A stretch of 64,000 nucleotides of DNA, from contig NW_020653855.1 of assembly GCF_003589595.1 (NCBI RefSeq), positions 1,730,588 through 1,794,587 of the forward strand, written 5' to 3'. A model generated the notes under the pieces. That model did not search any database and had not been told where the DNA came from. It saw nothing but the letters and a program-made list of their open reading frames with translations. Position numbers and translations under genes: made by a program. This document shows, piece after piece, positions 44,216-55,009 of this stretch (position 1 is the first letter of the stretch; each line of letters starts with the position of its first letter). This stretch comes from Hyposmocoma kahamanoa (taxonomy: Eukaryota; Arthropoda; Insecta; Lepidoptera; Cosmopterigidae).

Positions 44216-44910
44216 TACCTAAGCTTGAATTAAGTTTTTTTCCCCTATTAATACGATTAATTTTGCTTTGCAGGGACGCTGGGTTTATTTTACAATTTAT
44301 TTTTTTACAAACGAAATTAAAACCATTTGTAAAATGTATATCGTATAGTAAAACGTGGTCTATTTAGTTCAGTTGATATAAAAAAAAATCATTAGTATAA
44401 TTATGTACAGTGGGTATCTATTGTAAAATTTCGAGGTAAGTTTGTGTTTTTTCTGTATAGTGAAAATTTTTAGAAATCGTGTTTTTACACCGTAAACTAA
44501 ATAGTGTATATCCACCATTGACTTACAATTATATGGACGTCGGGTCCGCGCTAAAGTGTCCGAACTTATAGGGCGTTAAAATCGTATACTAAGCGTCATT
44601 CTCGCTTTAGTCTTCGTTTGTTCGACTGACAGCGAAGCAAGCAAAATTAGACAGTACTGCGATGACATTACAATTTAAATTCAACATTTTAGCTTTTTCA
44701 TATTCCTTTACATGTCACTACGTTTAAATAGGTTGACTTGGGACATTTTTTTCGTGGTTTTTGTAATAGACCCGTCGTCCATTTATTTGTAAGTCAATGA
44801 TATCCACAATCTTACTGTATTTTTTATTCCAAGGTGATTGATTCAACACGTTCGCTGTTATGTGGTATCAGTCAAAGCCATTTGAGATTGTTCGAGCTCA
44901 GGTAGTAGAG
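44216..44910 (-). mobile_element. TTAA-MITE copy 4 carrying a hAT-MITE
   Basis: TTAA at 44212-44215 precedes GAGTCGATCCTACC. The interior is in reverse orientation (AGTTCAGTTGATATAAAAA, AGTCAAAGCCATTTGAGA). The right end is odd: it shows TTCGAGCTCAGGTAGTA, which belongs to the opposite terminus. Both ends therefore carry the same terminal sequence. Confidence 0.75.
44516..44799 (+). mobile_element. hAT-MITE copy 3
   Basis: Complete ends, 284 bp, with target duplications ATATCCAC at 44508-44515 and 44800-44807. Inserted in the TTAA-MITE at 44216-44910. Confidence 0.97.
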
Positions 44911-44927
44911 ATCGTTTATTTATTTAA

Positions 44928-45600
44928 CAGATGTATTGAGTAATTACAAAGCAGATTACGTTTATTTGGCGGGTCAGTAATTATTTTAACAAAATTTAAT
45001 GTTGAAACTATTTCGAGATTTGGCTATTCAACATAAGTCACGCGTCAGCTGAGAATTTTATTAATAAAAACTTAAACTTATATATTTTATCCGTTTAAAT
45101 TTTTTTGTACATTGATGCTAGTTAGCAAAATGTGTTGTTTATGGTTTTTGTTTGTATAATACCTAGATGTATTTTTATCGAACTATATGACTGTCGTATT
45201 TAAGCATAAAAATGTATTAACTAATTTCCTAGAATGTAAACCTTTCTCCAAAAAGTTGTCATTTCGTTTTTGTGGCTTTATTAAACCAAGGTTGAGAATT
45301 TGAGGATCGTACAGGTCGTAGTTGCCTGTTACACAGATTACTTAACAGATACACTATTCCCATATAAAATCAAAAATATCAACGCTAATATAATAGCCTA
45401 CTAAATCTGACTAATGACACCAGGTGCTCACTACGAGGAAAAAGAACCTAAGCACGCGCTCACAAACCGCGCCCGCCATGTGGTCATGCAGTCTTGCGGA
45501 ACCGAATGCTGAGGTTGTACAAGAATTGTAATGTAAATGAAAGACGCAAGCGATACACTTAGCGGTAGGCACTTGTCGCGTAACCTAGAACGAGAGACGG
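44928..45600 (+). repeat. Repeat I, ~670-bp copy
   Basis: It is alignable along its length with the reverse complement of 50464-51132: TTGAGTAATTACAAAGCAGA, ATAGCCTACTAAATCTGACT, and the GC-rich end with AACCTAAGCACGCGCTC and AGCGATACACTTAGC. No terminal inverted repeats or frame recognised. Confidence 0.8.
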
Positions 45601-45812
45601 AGTCTTGTCTGTATGATCGCCCGTGGAAAAGAGCAGCTATACCCATGAAACCTTGGTTTTCTGGCTGTCATATTGGTATACATAGCTGCCAATTATTTAC
45701 ATAGCTACATAATGGTATTTACATAATCTCGCAAATCCAAACATTTTAGGTTCTTTGTCATCAATTTGTAAAATTTGACATTTATTTGACTATTTATTCG
45801 AAGATCCCTTTT

Positions 45813-46062
45813 TAACTAACTTCATAAAAGGAGGAGGTTCTCAATTCGACTGTAGTTTATTGTGTGTTTTTTGTGAACCGATTTTGATGATTCTTTTGAT
45901 GATTTTGATTTAAATTGGAAGAAAATATTCCACCTCTAAGGGTGGCAAACTGGGGGATGAATCCGGTTTTGCGGACTTTCCGGTAGCCGTTTTCAATAAA
46001 ACTTGGCAAATAGATGTAATTCCACAAACTTTGGAGGTTGGTTTTTTTACAAAAAAGTTATA
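45813..46062 (+). mobile_element. RepD copy, best preserved
   Basis: Start AACTTCATAAAAGGAGGAGG, middle TATTCCACCTCTAAGGGTGG, end TGTAATTCCACAAACTTTGG followed by TTTTTTTAC. Confidence 0.8.
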
Positions 46063-46124
46063 CACTTTTTATTTAAATAAAGAGAAACCCGAAAAGTTCT
46101 CATTCAAAGACTTCAATCTACTGC

Positions 46125-46330
46125 GTACATACGAGGAGCGGCTGAAAAGTAATCTGTTTTGATTATTTTCAATTAAAAAATAATAAAGGTCACTGTCGTG
46201 ACGCATTCCTTATTTTTCTTTTCTCAAAATTGGTAACACTCCTTTGGCTATTACTTTTCGCATTGAATGTGCAAAATGACGGATGACAAAAAGCAGAATG
46301 TTTACAAATTAGCAACATTTTTTTGAGATA
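46125..46330 (+). mobile_element. Possible mariner-type terminal sequence
   Basis: TACGAGGAGCGGCTGAAAAG resembles mariner termini, which often begin TACGAGG with GGC/AAAAGT. No partner end and no transposase frame was found nearby. Weak. Confidence 0.25.
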
Positions 46331-46755
46331 CATAGATTAATCGTTTATTTGCTGAATCACAGTACATTACAAAGAAGCTTATGACATAGGTATAATAGCA
46401 ATCATAAAGAAAAAGGCTAGTCTAGGTTTGCGGGTATGATCTGGAGTGTTATAAAGTATCAGGTGTAGAATTGAATATACTGTGTCACCAAAAAGGGCCC
46501 GACTCAGCATTATGCCGCAGTTCAGTCGAACTACTGCCATGATACTGCCATGTCCCAAGGTGAACCGAAGAATAGAGAATCAACACGGAGTTAGAATGTA
46601 AGGTATGTAGGTATAACCGCTCACGCGATACATGCGGCCGTAGACGCATAACACACCTAGAGGTGCCGGTGTTGATTTTATACCGATTTATCGGATATCG
46701 AAGTTATAATACAACAGGTAAAAGAACTAATATTAATTGCTATTTCGGTAACTAC

Positions 46756-46855
46756 NNNNNNNNNNNNNNNNNNNNNNNNNNNNNNNNNNNNNNNNNNNNN
46801 NNNNNNNNNNNNNNNNNNNNNNNNNNNNNNNNNNNNNNNNNNNNNNNNNNNNNNN
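46756..46855. other. Assembly gap, 100 N
   Basis: A run of exactly 100 undetermined bases, so the true size is unknown. The apparent frame across it is meaningless. Confidence 0.99.
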
Positions 46856-46885
46856 GGTCTGTCATTTAAAAAAAATATTCAACTT

Positions 46886-47300
46886 CAAAAATACGTCACG
46901 ACAATCGTGTGTGTTATTGTTTGGGCTGGTGATTTCGGTGTTTATTTATTGAAAACATACCGTAAGTAGCGTTTTTTAAGTTTACCCTGAATATAAATGT
47001 TTATAAACTATACTTTAAGGAGTAACTTCATGGTAAACGTTAGAACCACTCAAACGGAATATTATCATATTTATCCAAGTACACCAAAAATTTTATTAGT
47101 GCTTTTTAAGTGCGGGATTGGCGGTGTATTACTGCATTTTATTTGAGATGTATTTGTTGGTAGTACGGAGGGTATTTATTTAGCAATGCAGAATAATAAT
47201 TTTTATTTATAAAAACTTGTATTTAAACTGAATGCTTTTCTAATTTGCGAAACCAAATAGCCGCCATTTTGCGGTAGGAGGAGCGCATCGCGTGAGCGGA
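46886..47300 (+). promoter_or_regulatory. Weak regulatory candidates beside the gap
   Basis: ATACGTCACGACAATCG carries a CRE half-site, and 60 bp further ACATACCGTAAGTAG offers a splice-donor-like sequence. At about 47264 ATAGCCGCCATTTTGCGG contains the full GCCGCCATTTTG core of YY1/Pho sites, next to a small CpG cluster (GCGCATCGCGTGAGCGG). No coding exon was found. 47301-47752 is otherwise AT-rich and empty. Confidence 0.25.
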
Positions 47301-47752
47301 TAATATTAATTGTATAGGTGAATAAGTTATTATATAAGCTATAAAATGTGGACAAGTTAAATGGAAAGAAAATAGAAAAAAAAAGATGAAAGTAAGAGAA
47401 AAGTTGAAGTGTAAATGGGTAAGTTGTGTGGTTGTATAATAATTGTAAAGTAAGTAAAGTGTTTAACAGAGTAATATCCTTTGCTAACAAGTATAATAAG
47501 CGCATTTCCTATATCTGTGTACATTTCATACTGAAAACAGTAGCGTATGGTTGTATTTTATTTCATACTTTGGTAGATTACTTTTCCCCCTCGTAGATAT
47601 TTTAATTTCCTTAATCCTTATAATCCTTAATTTTTTTTTTATTAATTTATTTATATCAGGCATCTATGACCCATGGACTAACAAATAAATGTTAATTAAA
47701 TGTTTTTGCGGGGAAATAAAGTTTTTTCATGTTTTTATGTTAGAACCTTATA

Positions 47753-48030
47753 GTAGCAGTAGAACCCCTTGTGAAAGAGTTCGTCCAGGCAAGTACCTTA
47801 CCTATTTCTGCCGCCAAGCAGTAATGTCAGCATTATTGCGTTCCGGTTTTGAAGGGTGAGGGTGCTGGTGAAATTTCAGGCACATGGGGTTGTCAAGTTG
47901 TCTCAGAATGACCGGCGCAGTGGCAGTGTCTATAAGATCTTTGCGACTTAAAGCTCTGAATGCACTCAGAGCTAAAGACCTCAGGTGCACTGCCTCTGCA
48001 CCCTTACCCTTCAAAATCGGAACGTAGTAA
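47753..48030 (+). mobile_element. RepA copy fused to an inverted RepA piece
   Basis: 47753-47958 is forward from the 5' end to AAAGCTCTGAATG. 47959-48030 then runs in reverse from CACTCAGAGCTAAAGAC to CGGAACGTAGTAATG. The switch occurs inside the long internal hairpin. Confidence 0.75.
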
Positions 48031-48347
48031 TGTTTACTTTGCTGAACGAAATATGCTAAGGAAAGCGACAAACACTCGCGCTCTTGCAGAATGATACTGC
48101 ACCATGAGTATTTCGCCTTATCTCTCGGTAAAAGGGTCTTGTCGCTGTGGCTGTATGTCACAGCTTGACACCTTCTCGAGGCTCTCGCGGCCAATTATGT
48201 TTAGTCTCATAGGTCGCCATGCAGTAAGTAGTCGTCACGAAATTTTCCTACGGTTCGCCTAGTGTCTATTTTTGATCATTAAAATTAAAACAAAGTACAT
48301 GTACAGTCAACAGCTCATCACGCTATACACGTACAAACGTTTAAATA

Positions 48348-48855
48348 TACTCCCGGACACATATTTCGAGCTACCTCGCATTTTTGCGTAAAGGGCTAGA
48401 GTACAAAAATTTTTTTTTTTTTTTAATAATAACACACACACTCAACATAGCCCCGCACTAGGGAAACCCTGTGTCGCGGGTGCCATGGACACACATATAG
48501 ACAACCACAAATTACACCCAAACTCACGAGAGAAACAAATGTAGGTCATACAAATATTTCTCCCGGCCCGGGAATCGAACCTGGGACCTCTGCGTGGCAG
48601 TCCGGTATGGTAACCGTATTTGTACATATATAGTAAATATATTTGTTTGTTGTAGTGTTATCATCGAAGAAAAGTTTTCTCCCGTTCTTGCTAATCCAAA
48701 TTCCGAACAATGTTTTATGGAAAAGACGTTTAGTATACTAGTATCAAAGTTGCATAATAGTTTTTGTTAATTTTTTTTGATAACCAAACATTTATTAAGC
48801 TTAGGGCACTTAATATTGAAAATGCGTGGTGGCTCGAATTATGTGTCCGGAAGTG
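48348..48855. mobile_element. TA-MITE copy 2 carrying SINE-B
   Basis: Left end CTCCCGGACACATATTTCG, right end CGAATTATGTGTCCGGAAGTG. TA lies at the left and TC at the right, where the site has mutated. The interior contains a reverse SINE-B at 48425-48618. Confidence 0.85.
48425..48618 (-). mobile_element. SINE-B copy, nearly complete
   Basis: Reading in reverse: box B GGTTCGATTCCCGGGCCGGG, body, GGTTTCCCTAGTGCGGGGC, then a TTATTATT tail followed by a T/A run. The head before box A is shortened (ACGGTTACCATACC). Confidence 0.85.
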
Positions 48856-49011
48856 TCTATCCTGCAGTGCACTGCCGTGCTTACAATATTATTAACAGTA
48901 AGTATGTTTAATATGAAACCGGGAAAATGGCGTGTAAAGTTTAGATAACGTTTTAACTTGTCCTGCCCTAATTACTGAGCAAAATACGTTTGTTTTTTTT
49001 ACGTGTTGTTT

Positions 49012-49322
49012 TTTTTATAATATCAAGTGACGGGACGTACAAGTCGTGCGCCTGATGGTAAGCTACACGCCTGTCCACAACAGTTGCTGCCGCTCAGAGC
49101 TTTAAATTACAAAGATCTGACGCTACCATTGCGCCCGTGACCCTGAGACATAGTTGACAATTCCCATGTGCCTGTAATTTCACCAGCACCCTTACCCTTC
49201 AAAACCGGAACACAGTAATGGTGACATTACCTCTATGGTCTTTGCGATTTAAATCTTCGAATGGCACTGCAGCTGTTATGGGCAGACGTGTGGCTACCCA
49301 CCATTTGTTCATCCCGTGTCCC
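49012..49322 (-). mobile_element. RepA head-to-head inverted pair
   Basis: 49012-49229 is RepA in reverse from its A-rich end to the GTAATGGTGACATTAC palindrome. 49230-49322 is the 3' part in forward orientation (GGTCTTTGCGATTTAAA to TCATCCCGTG). Two 3' ends face outwards. Confidence 0.75.
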
Positions 49323-49673
49323 GTGTGTTCAACCATGGTCATCAGTCAAATAGAACAAGCCAAATAGATATTGCAATAAAGCCCTTTTTTGTGTCATGGG
49401 ATTCCTAGACTTGGTCATTAAGTTACATTGTAAAAACGTACATTAAGTAATTTTAGACAGAAACAAATAACTCGTTTTTTGGTTTGTGGTCATGTCGTTT
49501 AATTTTATTACACCACTAGCTTTTGCCCGTGACATGGTTGAAATTTATTAAATATGTCTTCGTACAGGTAATAATAATGTTCAGTAAAGAGGATGCGATT
49601 ACATTATGTAACCGATTTTTGTTTCTTGGTTATCAATATAAAATAAAAACATGAAAAAACGTAATTTCCCTAC

Positions 49674-49963
49674 CATTGACTTACAAATAAATGGACGACG
49701 GGTCTAATACAAAAACCACGAAAAAAATGTCCCAAGTCAACCTATTTAAACGTAGTGACATGTAAAGGAATATGAAAAAGCTAAAACGTTGAATTTAAAT
49801 TGTAATGTCATGTGCAGTACTGTCTAATTTTGCTTGCTTCGCTGTCAGTCGAACAAACGAAGACTAGAGCGTGAATGACGCTTTGTATACGATTTTAACG
49901 CCATATAGGTAAGTTCGGACATTTTTAGCGCTGACCCGACGTGCATATAATTGTAAGTCAATG
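49674..49963 (-). mobile_element. hAT-MITE copy 4
   Basis: Complete ends, 290 bp, with target duplications TTCCCTAC at 49666-49673 and 49964-49971. Interior in reverse orientation relative to copies 2, 3 and 5. Confidence 0.97.
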
Positions 49964-49971
49964 TTCCCTAC

Positions 49972-50463
49972 AAAATCTTGGCTTTTACTTTCAAGACAGC
50001 CCCATATCTTTCTACTTTAGTTTTGATTATAGTGACTCTCTTTATCGACCTTGAGCGTATAAGAAAAGGGCACTATAACCTGTGCGCGCAGAGGAGCCTT
50101 ATAACTTCACGTTCTGACCCCAGTGTACAGGGTCGTCACAGACCTCTGTCACTTGACTTCATCCGGCTCTTCGAGAGGCTAGTGCCTCAGGTGAGCCGTC
50201 CCGGGTGCACGTGCTGTAGGCACGCTCACTTCCCGTCGCGCTCTGCATGATTAACGGTTGCCACCGCTGAGCCGCCGACTCTAAGCCGACTACCAAATCT
50301 ACTCATTGGTGGCGGAGCTGTAAGGCACGCTCACTTCCCAACGCCCAATGAACGGCGTCTCTCCACCGGAAGATGTCTAGCTCATCCTCTACTAGCTCTC
50401 CGGGCTAGTGCCGAGGATGCCATGTGGCAATGTCCTGCGACAATGTCCGTACATAGTCACCGA
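49972..50463. other. GC-rich block of unknown origin
   Basis: This is markedly GC-richer than its flanks, with two near-repeats of AGGCACGCTCACTTCCC (at about 50218 and 50323). The 90-codon plus frame at 49978-50250 has no recognised domain. It abuts Repeat I and may be a longer part of that element. Confidence 0.4.
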
Positions 50464-51132
50464 CGTTACGCGATAAGTGCTTACTGCTAAGTGTATCGCC
50501 AGTACAAGCGCTCGGACAAGTCTTTCATTTACATTACAATCCTTGTACAACCCCTATATTCGGTTCCGCACGACTGCACACGGCGGGCAACCTTATTTTC
50601 ACCTCTCTGAGCGCGTGATTAGGTTCTTTTTCCTCGTAGTGAGTGCCTGGTGTCATTAGTCAGATTTACTAGGCTATTACAGCGTAGGTATTTTCGATTT
50701 TGTACGAGAGTAATGTATCTGTTAAGTAGTAATCTGTGGTATAAGGTGCAACGGCCTGTACGATCCTAAAAATCCGAAGAAAATTCTCACCCTTGGTTTA
50801 ATACAGGCACATACATATGTGAAATGACAACTTTTTGGAGAAAGGATTAGATTCTACGAAGGAAATTAGTCAATACATTTTTGTGCTTAAATACGACAGT
50901 CATATAGTTCGATAAAAATACATCTAGATATTATAAACAAAAAACCATAAACAACATATTTTGCTAACTAGCTTCAATATACAAAAAAAATTAAAGGGGT
51001 AATTAATTCTCAGTCTACGAGTGACTTGTGTTGAATAGCCAAATCTGGAAATAGTTTCAATATTAAATTTTGTTGAAATAATTATTGACTCGCCAAATAA
51101 ACGTATTCTGCTTGTAATTACTCAAACGCTGT
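50464..51132 (-). repeat. Repeat I, ~670-bp copy in inverse orientation
   Basis: This is the reverse complement of 44928-45600 with scattered substitutions. The two copies form an inverted pair separated by about 4.9 kb. Confidence 0.8.
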
Positions 51133-51466
51133 AATGATACAGCGTTTACGGTTTTTTTAGCACCACGATAATTATAGTTCTCACACAGCCAGACAGACAA
51201 ATGGATTTTTGAAGGTGAACATCGTTGACTTTATGAGCCATCCCGCGTACACCTTACCTACCTTACCTACCGTACCTTGTGACTTTTATTTATTACTAAA
51301 ACTTGTAGGGGGGCTGATGCTGTTGGTGGAGTTATGTCCTGTTGGATGGAATGTAGTAGTAGCCTCCGCAGCCTCCATACATCTTACTTAGTAAGTTTAG
51401 TAGTACAAAAGTTGGAAGTCCAGTTTTATAGGTATTTATTCAGGTTTAACAATAATATTATGATCT

Positions 51467-51693
51467 TTAAAATGTAAACGGTGTAAAGATAATTAGTAAA
51501 AGGTTTAAAAGATAGGATGAGATGTGTTCGCAACCGCGATCGGGCAGGGACTGTCGATGGAACGAAACAAAATCAGAATGCGAGGCAAAAGAATGGAACA
51601 ATTCAAAATTTGAATTTAAATACGAGTGTGAGAATAAAATAAGAAATTTAAATAAAAAGATGGAATGACGATGCAAGGAGGTCACACCGTCAC
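51467..51693 (-). mobile_element. LTR-like fragment
   Basis: In reverse it begins TGTGACGGTGTGACCTCC and continues through AATTTTGAATTGTTCCAT. This is the 5' part of the solo LTR at 58908-59630. Its other end was not located. 51133-51466 is unrecognised. Confidence 0.6.
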
Positions 51694-51870
51694 AAAATTA
51701 AGAACCAGTTACGCGGTCAACGATTTTCATCACCTGAAGATGCTGTCGAAGAATATGAAAAATATGTTTCAAAGATTGTCATGGATGAGATGTATAAATG
51801 TTTTCAGAATTGGTTCATTCGTATGAAAAAGTGCATTAACGCTAACGGAGAATATTTTGAGAAACAATAA
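51694..51870 (+). pseudogene. Mariner transposase C-terminus remnant
   Basis: The frame to the stop at 51868-51870 reads KNQLRGQRFSSPEDAVEEYE, later CFQNWFIRMKKCINANGEYF, ending EKQ. This is the C-terminal end of mariner-type transposases (RF.S.EDAV, then W..R..KCI...GEYFE). The DDD catalytic part is absent, cut off by the LTR fragment. Downstream GAAACTTATAATGCGCCTCA with CGTA may be the terminal repeat, meeting the LINE frame at about 51940. Confidence 0.8.
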
Positions 51871-51937
51871 ATTAATTTCTGACCATTTATAGTATTTTTT
51901 CTTATTCATTCCGGAAACTTATAATGCGCCTCACGTA

Positions 51938-52270
51938 TTACCGTGTAAGTACTTTATATTTTACGACGAAATTTATATTTTTCTTTAACAAAGCCGAAGT
52001 AAACCAAGGAGGATGGGAGCCAGTTTTAATTAATTTAGTTGGTGCATACATGTCTCGACATTTATGCAGTTTACAATAAAAGAGCCGGACTGCTTCTTCT
52101 AAAGAATGTGCATTCAAGTATGTGTCCCATTTTACGTTGTTGAGAGCAGATGAAATTGATTGGTAATCATCAAGATGATATAAGAATTTTATTGTACGAT
52201 GGAATTGCATAATTTGATTCCGCCTTTCCACCGTCTGGGGACTAGACGTGGGGTGGGATTCCACTTCCAC
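51938..52270 (-). pseudogene. Non-LTR ORF2 fragment between endonuclease and reverse transcriptase
   Basis: A 110-codon minus frame. The segment VRLFYCKLHKCRDMYAPTKL followed by SHPPWFTSALLKKNI is the linker typical of jockey-like ORF2: F...L....D...P, then P.WF...L, with lysines. Neither the endonuclease nor the reverse transcriptase core is present. The frame stops where the mariner end begins, so the mariner probably inserted into it. Confidence 0.7.
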
Positions 52271-52432
52271 ATTTATACGGCGAGTGACTAGGGAGTGGAA
52301 TTCCCTGCCTGCGGACTTGTTCCGCGAACACTATAACTTGGACCTTTTTAAGGCGATATGAATAGGCATTATTTAGGTGTGCATGCTACATCGTCGTGAT
52401 CATCGTCATTGTCATTTATATCAGAAAAAAGC
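52271..52432 (+). pseudogene. LINE-J C-terminus remnant
   Basis: WNSLPADLFRE and the RHYLGVHATSS end, as at 1596-1724, with a premature stop before NRHY. Confidence 0.75.
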
Positions 52433-52443
52433 TCTGTCTTTTT

Positions 52444-52580
52444 AGATAGATAGATAGATAGATACACTTTAATGCTCATACACAAGAACAGGAATAGTAC
52501 GTAAACAACTTAAAACTAATGTGTAAAACTAAGAGCGATCTCTTCCAGACAACCTTTGAATTAGAGGAAAGTAAATCTGA
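52444..52580 (-). mobile_element. LINE 3' end with (TATC)n tail
   Basis: In reverse, GGTTGTCTGGAAGAGATCGC leads to GTGTATGAGCATTAAAGTG and a short TATC repeat (52445-52463). GTCTGGAAGAGATCGCT is a 3' UTR motif I recall from a widespread lepidopteran non-LTR family. Confidence 0.65.
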
Positions 52581-52862
52581 GCGGGAAACGTAGTGTGCCA
52601 ATTTTACAAATAAAAATAAAAATAAATTGTAGAAAAATAATACAAAATAAATAAATTAAATAAAAACGCATAGTAGTCTGTTTATCTTGCTTATTCGAGC
52701 TCTTATCCTGTGGACCTTATTTCGTCTTCGGATCACAGGAGCCGGAACTATATGTTTCACAAGGCTAGCGCAAGACCTTGCCAGAGCAAGGACTTGTCGA
52801 CTTTATGAGACATAAATTTGACAGTTGAGACAATTTTGAAACCGAGCTACATGTACAAACCA

Positions 52863-53081
52863 GCCCTTTGTGTAAAAATTCGTCCAGCGAAGTACTGCCA
52901 CCTAACCTATTTCTGCTTGTATTGCTCACAACTTTCTGCGTGGTTTCTACAGGGTGACGGGCGCAGAGGCAATGCCTAAAATCTTTGCAATTTAAAGCTC
53001 TGAAGTTACCTGCGACAGTTATGTGTAGACGTATCGCTTACCACCAGACACACGACTTATTGGTCTGGATTCATAAAAAAA
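52863..53081 (+). mobile_element. RepA copy, diverged
   Basis: CGTCCAGCGAAGTACTGCCA through GGGTGACGGGCGCAG to ACACGACTTATTGGTC and ATAAAAAAAT. A long middle deletion removes the CAGTAATG hairpin. Confidence 0.75.
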
Positions 53082-54004
53082 TTGAAAATAAAACGACTAT
53101 GGTGAAGTCTTCCTTATCGATTTCGGTAGCAACGACCCGTTGAAATTCATATCCGGAATAAATAGATTATGTCGTCTGCGCATGAGTTCGATTATAGTGA
53201 ACAAGCAGTAGCGCGGGTACAAATCCACTCTCTCGTTCTTTGTGGTCCAATGGACTGTCAAAACAGTACGATCGGCAGTGGTTGGAATGAAACGAATGTA
53301 TGTAAACTACTACATATATCCTGATAGATAAAGGTATTTTGCATTACCCTGCTGCATCATATGATCATAATAACGAAAAGATAATTATCGTCTGTCACGA
53401 CCAAGCAGACTTATTGGGGATCTCCCGATTTTCCTTAGTGGCTTTGTACGTCACCCCTGGGAAGAGTAGGGGTGGCTAAATTCTAAACCGGAAACCACAG
53501 TGAATTTAACAAAGTACACATTGTCTAAAATCGTACCGTGAATGATGAACAATGAAAGGCGGAAGCTGACAGCCTTATAAAACGTTAAAAGCATTTTTGT
53601 AAACGAGAATGAGCATGAACGCATTTGAACGCATAGGAATGAATAAAAAACAAAAGAAGATTTTTTGTTTAAATTCCTTTCTCGTCGGCTAGTTGCAGGT
53701 TTCCATTTTTCTCAGGTTTAATAAATACAAAGGCGGTGGCAATTAGAGCCTTGATATAGGCCAGCATCAACGCGTCTTTCTAATCGGACAGTTTAAAAAG
53801 TTAATTAACACTTTATTTTACGATAACGACAAACCTGCTTCGCAAATAAAAATCCAAAACTCTACTTAACATCTGCAATGCAAAGCTGACAGAATAGACT
53901 AAAAAAAACTAAAAAACGTATGTGTTGTCGGCCTATTGGCCTATTTTGCTGATGAGAAAATATTGGTTAGTTTTATTTCGTATGAACATATGAAGTTAGA
54001 ATTG
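53082..54004. other. No recognised feature
   Basis: Mixed-composition sequence without a shared repeat or coding frame. Confidence 0.45.
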
Positions 54005-54345
54005 AAGGAAAGGTAAAAGGAAAAAGAAAAACAGGTAGATCAAGAATAGCGTAAAGTGAACAAACAAAGAAGATCGTCAATATGAGCAGCTACAGAGAGG
54101 TCAAGAAGCCTGGCTATGAACCGTGAGGAGTATAGGAAGCTACCCGACAAGAGCCTGGCTCTTAAGTACCACAGCATGTTCAATTGTAGTATAAACTCTT
54201 TCTTTATGAAGCTAGTTACAATATCGATACAACTATTGATATTATCGATAGTATCGGCAGGTAACCGATGGTTGCTTTCAGGAAAGCCTATGTTCAGCAG
54301 TGGACGTGTTTCGGTTGATATGATGATGATGATGACGAAGTGTAG
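54005..54345 (+). pseudogene. RTE-like LINE C-terminus and 3' end
   Basis: The frame near 54085-54170 reads ATERSRSLAMNREEYRKLP, like the '..AQDR..W..L' end of RTE proteins. The 3' end GGAAAGCCTATGTTCAGCAG and TGGACGTG runs into a (GAT)n tail at 54319-54337. An internal AT-rich segment (54180-54260) is probably an insertion. Confidence 0.6.
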
Positions 54346-54389
54346 TATTTAATTTACATTCTATTCATGTAATAATCCCTGACAAGTGT

Positions 54390-54664
54390 AGCATTTTATA
54401 TACATTCAATCCCATTAGTAATTTTTCCACTTGTTTTTAGTTAATATTTAAGTAACATTTTATAATTTTAGAGTTTACCACACTAGTACTTACATGCCAT
54501 CTCATCTTGTAAAAGCGGTTATAACTGAAAACCAGCGTTACAGCAGGCGAGCTGTAACTTATGCTGAGTTGGATCCGATTCAGCTTATAGATGTATGTAA
54601 TCATTAATTTGTTTTATCTGTCTCGTTTAAATTTTCTTAAGCTGTATAAACGTTTCTTTCTTTC
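54390..54664 (+). repeat. Repeat E, shorter copy
   Basis: AAAGCGGTTATAACTGAAAA and CCAGCGTTACAGCAGGCGAG match 9810-9855. Ends AAACGTTTCTTTCTTTC. Confidence 0.6.
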
Positions 54665-54710
54665 TATATCACGATTATGGAATCTAATACAGTTGATAGT
54701 ATTTATTATA

Positions 54711-54944
54711 ATTCCGGACGCAATTCGAGCCACCGAGTTCAGTATTAAGTTTAAACGATGTTTGATTGATGAAAAATTATTATGCAAATTTGAAACTAGT
54801 ACACTAAACTTCTTATCAATATGTCCTTGTTGGGCATTTGGATTCGCAAAACCGGGGGAAAACTTTTTCTTCGATGATAACATTATTTTTGTATTCTAGC
54901 CCTAGGACAAAAATGCGAGGTAGCTGGAATTATGTGTCCGGGAG
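54711..54944. mobile_element. TA-MITE copy 3
   Basis: Left ATTCCGGACGCAATTCGAGC, right GAATTATGTGTCCGGGAG, with TA at both flanks. The interior AAAACCGGGGGAAAACTTT is nearly identical to copy 1 at about 25282, accounting for the look-alike minus frames at both places. Confidence 0.85.
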
Positions 54945-55009
54945 TATATATAAGCAATACTTCCGAAAGTGTATTAATCAAACTTATTATAGTCACCAAA
55001 ACCATCGTA

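Noticed and set aside
46663..46869. 68-codon frame running through undetermined bases
   Set aside because: Most of it is translated N. Nothing can be said about coding.
54591..54899. LINE-like plus frame with RLWN motif
   Set aside because: The first part belongs to Repeat E, and from 54711 the frame lies in a TA-MITE. The motif resemblance is too short to support a LINE call.
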